This document shows positions 62,256-64,000 of a DNA stretch of 64,000 nucleotides, piece after piece. The translations under genes and the position numbers were made by a program. The notes below the pieces were generated by a model, which worked only from the letters and a program-made list of their open reading frames with translations, was not told the origin of the DNA and made no database searches. How positions within the stretch are numbered: the stretch's first letter is position 1; each line of letters begins with the position of its first letter. Source of the stretch: Senegalia massiliensis (lineage in GTDB: Bacteria > Bacillota > Clostridia > Tissierellales > SIT17); the NCBI RefSeq assembly GCF_900626135.1, contig NZ_LR130785.1, positions 1,769,241 through 1,833,240 on the forward strand. Reading direction: 5' to 3'.

Positions 62256-63020
62256 CTATGTTTTTATATTAGCTTCATAATGATCTTCATTGAGTTTCAC
62301 TAATACTAGTTCTTTTATACTCTCATTCAACTTCAATGCTAGACTTTCAATCCCAAAAAATTCTGTGAAAGTATGACTTCCAACAATAAGATTTATCCCT
62401 TTAAACTTAGCATATTGAATAGTATATAAATTGCATTCACCTGTAATGTATACATCACACTTGTTTTCAACTGCTTCCTTAAGACAAGTTGTTGGACCTC
62501 CATTACCACAGACTACCCCCAATCGCTTTACCTTCTTGTCATTAAACCTCCAAATTTTAACTGGTTCTTCAAGTAAATTTTCAATATTTTTTACTAATTC
62601 ATTAAATTCAATTTCTTCATCATATTTTGCAATTCTACCAAAATATAACCCTTCCCATTCATGAGTTCTTTTAACATTTTCTAATTTCAATTTTTTTAAT
62701 AAACTATCATTTGTTCCAAAGTCGCAATCATCAAGTGGCAAGTGATTATAGTAATGGCTTATACCATACTCTCCTAGTTTTTCTATGCATGCATCTTTTA
62801 GTCCATATATTTCATCCCATGCATCATGGTGTGTCACCATCATATCAACTCCATGAATTCTTGCTTTCTCTATAGTTTCAAGTGTTAAGTTAACACAATA
62901 ACCTATTTTTTTAATTTTTTTATCTGCTTTATATGTAACCCCAGATTCATTGGAGTATATTTCCTTATTTGTTACATTAAAAAGATCATCAATTGTTTCA
63001 ACAATATATGAAACATCCAT
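62256..63020 (-). CDS. NIF3-like dinuclear metal protein
   Basis: 254 residues of the NIF3/DUF34 family. Metal ligands are visible: paired His in MMVTHHDAWDE near residue 60, HLPLDDCDFG near residue 93 and the C-terminal SHTFTEFFG His and Glu near residue 217. Shorter than YqfO because the middle PII-like insert is absent. Role proposed as GTP cyclohydrolase-related or metal chaperone; not established. GGAGG precedes the ATG. A second NIF3 copy near rpoD is usual in these bacteria, outside this window. Confidence 0.85.
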   Translation of the reverse strand: MDVSYIVETIDDLFNVTNKEIYSNESGVTYKADKKIKKIGYCVNLTLETIEKARIHGVDMMVTHHDAWDEIYGLKDACIEKLGEYGISHYYNHLPLDDCDFGTNDSLLKKLKLENVKRTHEWEGLYFGRIAKYDEEIEFNELVKNIENLLEEPVKIWRFNDKKVKRLGVVCGNGGPTTCLKEAVENKCDVYITGECNLYTIQYAKFKGINLIVGSHTFTEFFGIESLALKLNESIKELVLVKLNEDHYEANIKT

Positions 63021-63678
63021 ATACTCACCTCCAAAATTCTATATTCTTTTACCTTGAATTCTCAATATTCACTTAAAAGAATTTGTATACTTATATTTTT
63101 TTACACATCTTACTTCTTCTTTGATTTACTTGTTTTATCTTATTTAGTTCTCTTATTCATTTACTTATTTATTTGTTTTTTACTTAAGTTTTCTATTCTT
63201 GATATAACTTCTTGATTTTTATATAAGAATTCCTTAGACACGTCTCTGTTGCGAAATGCTATTAAAATTAAGTTTTTAACCATTAAAAGTATTATTTATA
63301 TATGTAAATATGATATAAACTACTATATATATTATTAAATAACTTAGAATTATATTTCTTTATATTCTAACTTATTGCAACTAAATGTAATGCATATTTC
63401 ATTTTCACTTAATTCTTATATACTTATCCCTGATATCACATAATACCAAATTTTCAATTAATCTCTTCTCTTTATTCTACATATCTTTCTAAAATCCTTT
63501 TTTCTTATAAAAAAGCAGATTATCTATCTATAATTTTCAAATATTCTTCTGGATGAGGTATTGGTATAGCTGTATTTTCATTTAATAATTTTTGTATTTC
63601 ATATAATTCAATCATCAACTTTTTATAATATATTTATTTTACTAGTATAGAATATATCTAATGAATTATATAATATAT
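63021..63678. other. Spacer with weak gene remnants
   Basis: About 650 bases without a convincing gene. Two short minus-strand frames stand out: 63161-63283 (40 codons, with IAFRNRDVSKEFLYKNQEVI) and 63520-63615 (31 codons, ending IPIPHPEEYLKIID). Neither has a clear ribosome binding site; both look like leftovers of decayed genes. Confidence 0.5.
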
Positions 63679-63714
63679 AAAAATCTCTTAAACAAATTTG
63701 TTTAAGAGATTTTT
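63679..63714. terminator. 36-base perfect palindrome terminator
   Basis: AAAAATCTCTTAAACAAA is followed by its exact complement, with T runs on both strands, ten bases after the stop of the gene at the right window edge. Confidence 0.85.
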
Positions 63715-63723
63715 ATTTTAATA

Positions 63724-64000
63724 TTATTCCATATCTTCTAAATCATCAGGGTATAATATAGTATTAAATATTTCGCCTGTATCTGAGTCTTTCGCATTTA
63801 TTTTGAAATTCACTTCTTCTGCGGGTACTCCTTCATATATATGATACATAGCTGTAGTCATTGCAACTCCAAATACTGCTATACTATCAAAACTTTCTTC
63901 AAATTTCTTTTTATCTACCTCTAAAGTAACCTCTTTAAAGTTATCATCATATTTTACATCATTTATAGAAGGTGTATCTTCTGAAGTTTTAAGTTCTTCA
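63724..64000 (-). CDS. C-terminal part of an unknown protein, cut by the window edge
   Basis: At least 92 codons are open to the edge. The visible part is acidic and contains FKEVTLEVDKKKFEESFDSI, AVFGVAMTTAMYHIYEGV and NAKDSDTGEIFNTIL. The pattern resembles the C-terminal half of secreted lipoproteins of clostridia, but I do not recognise a family, and the start lies outside. Confidence 0.7.
   Translation of the reverse strand, partial: EELKTSEDTPSINDVKYDDNFKEVTLEVDKKKFEESFDSIAVFGVAMTTAMYHIYEGVPAEEVNFKINAKDSDTGEIFNTILYPDDLEDME

Noticed and set aside
51435-64000. Complete prophage
   Set aside because: No capsid, tail, portal, terminase, lysis or replication genes are visible in this part.
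1-64000. tRNA or rRNA genes, insertion sequences
   Set aside because: None could be recognised by eye. A dedicated tRNA search was not possible, so a missed tRNA cannot be fully excluded.

Overview
The window is very AT-rich and almost all genes up to 51 kb lie on the minus strand. It carries a full set of endospore genes (spo0A, spoIVB, spoIIM, the eight-gene spoIIIA operon, dacB, dacF, ytfJ, sspH, sigK), a CD1247-type acidic protein and a decarboxylase-type carboxyltransferase. This points to an anaerobic spore-forming member of the Clostridia (Tissierellales or Peptostreptococcaceae-like). The species cannot be named from the sequence.

About 0.0-14.3 kb, in transcription order from the right: spoIVB, spo0A, then mciZ (a 43-codon gene on the plus strand), nudF, spoIIM, a small membrane protein, xerD, pdp and dacF. 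These are followed by scpA-scpB, DUF2953-ytfJ-dacB and rluB-mnmM-oadA. About 14.4-30.4 kb is the conserved Firmicute block: spoIIIAA-AH, asp23, nusB, a Kae1-like protein, xseA-xseB-ispA, the large structured OLE RNA with its partner gene oapA, dxs, tlyA, argR and recN. About 30.4-46.4 kb couples shikimate genes (aroE, aroK, aroQ) and efp to a complete type IV pilus locus: pilB, pilT, pilC, pilA, pilD, pilM, pilN, pilO, four minor pseudopilins, an unknown exported protein and a ComFB-like protein. About 46.4-51.1 kb holds an MFS transporter, a DUF302 protein, typA and sspH.

At 51.15-51.43 kb there is only the 3' half of sigK. It begins exactly at an AATGA motif in the codons for Gly-Asn-Glu-Ile-Ser, the place where skin elements split sigK in other spore formers. 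Everything to the right is therefore a candidate skin-like insertion whose other end and recombinase lie outside the window. This region has a different texture: short genes on both strands, long spacers, duplicated small genes and pseudogenes. It holds two Spo0E-like genes with duplicated promoters, two copies of an unrecognised 48-54 residue protein, an M23 peptidase, acetyltransferases, an alpha/beta hydrolase, a nucleoside phosphorylase, a TmrB-like kinase, a TIR-domain protein and a NIF3-like protein. It also holds an unknown gene behind a perfect sigma-H promoter with a Spo0A box, and a GNAT gene stopped by four nonsense codons.

Many genes end in strikingly perfect palindromic terminators, several with stop codons inside the stem. 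Start codons were reassigned from Shine-Dalgarno position for about fifteen genes; TTG starts are common.
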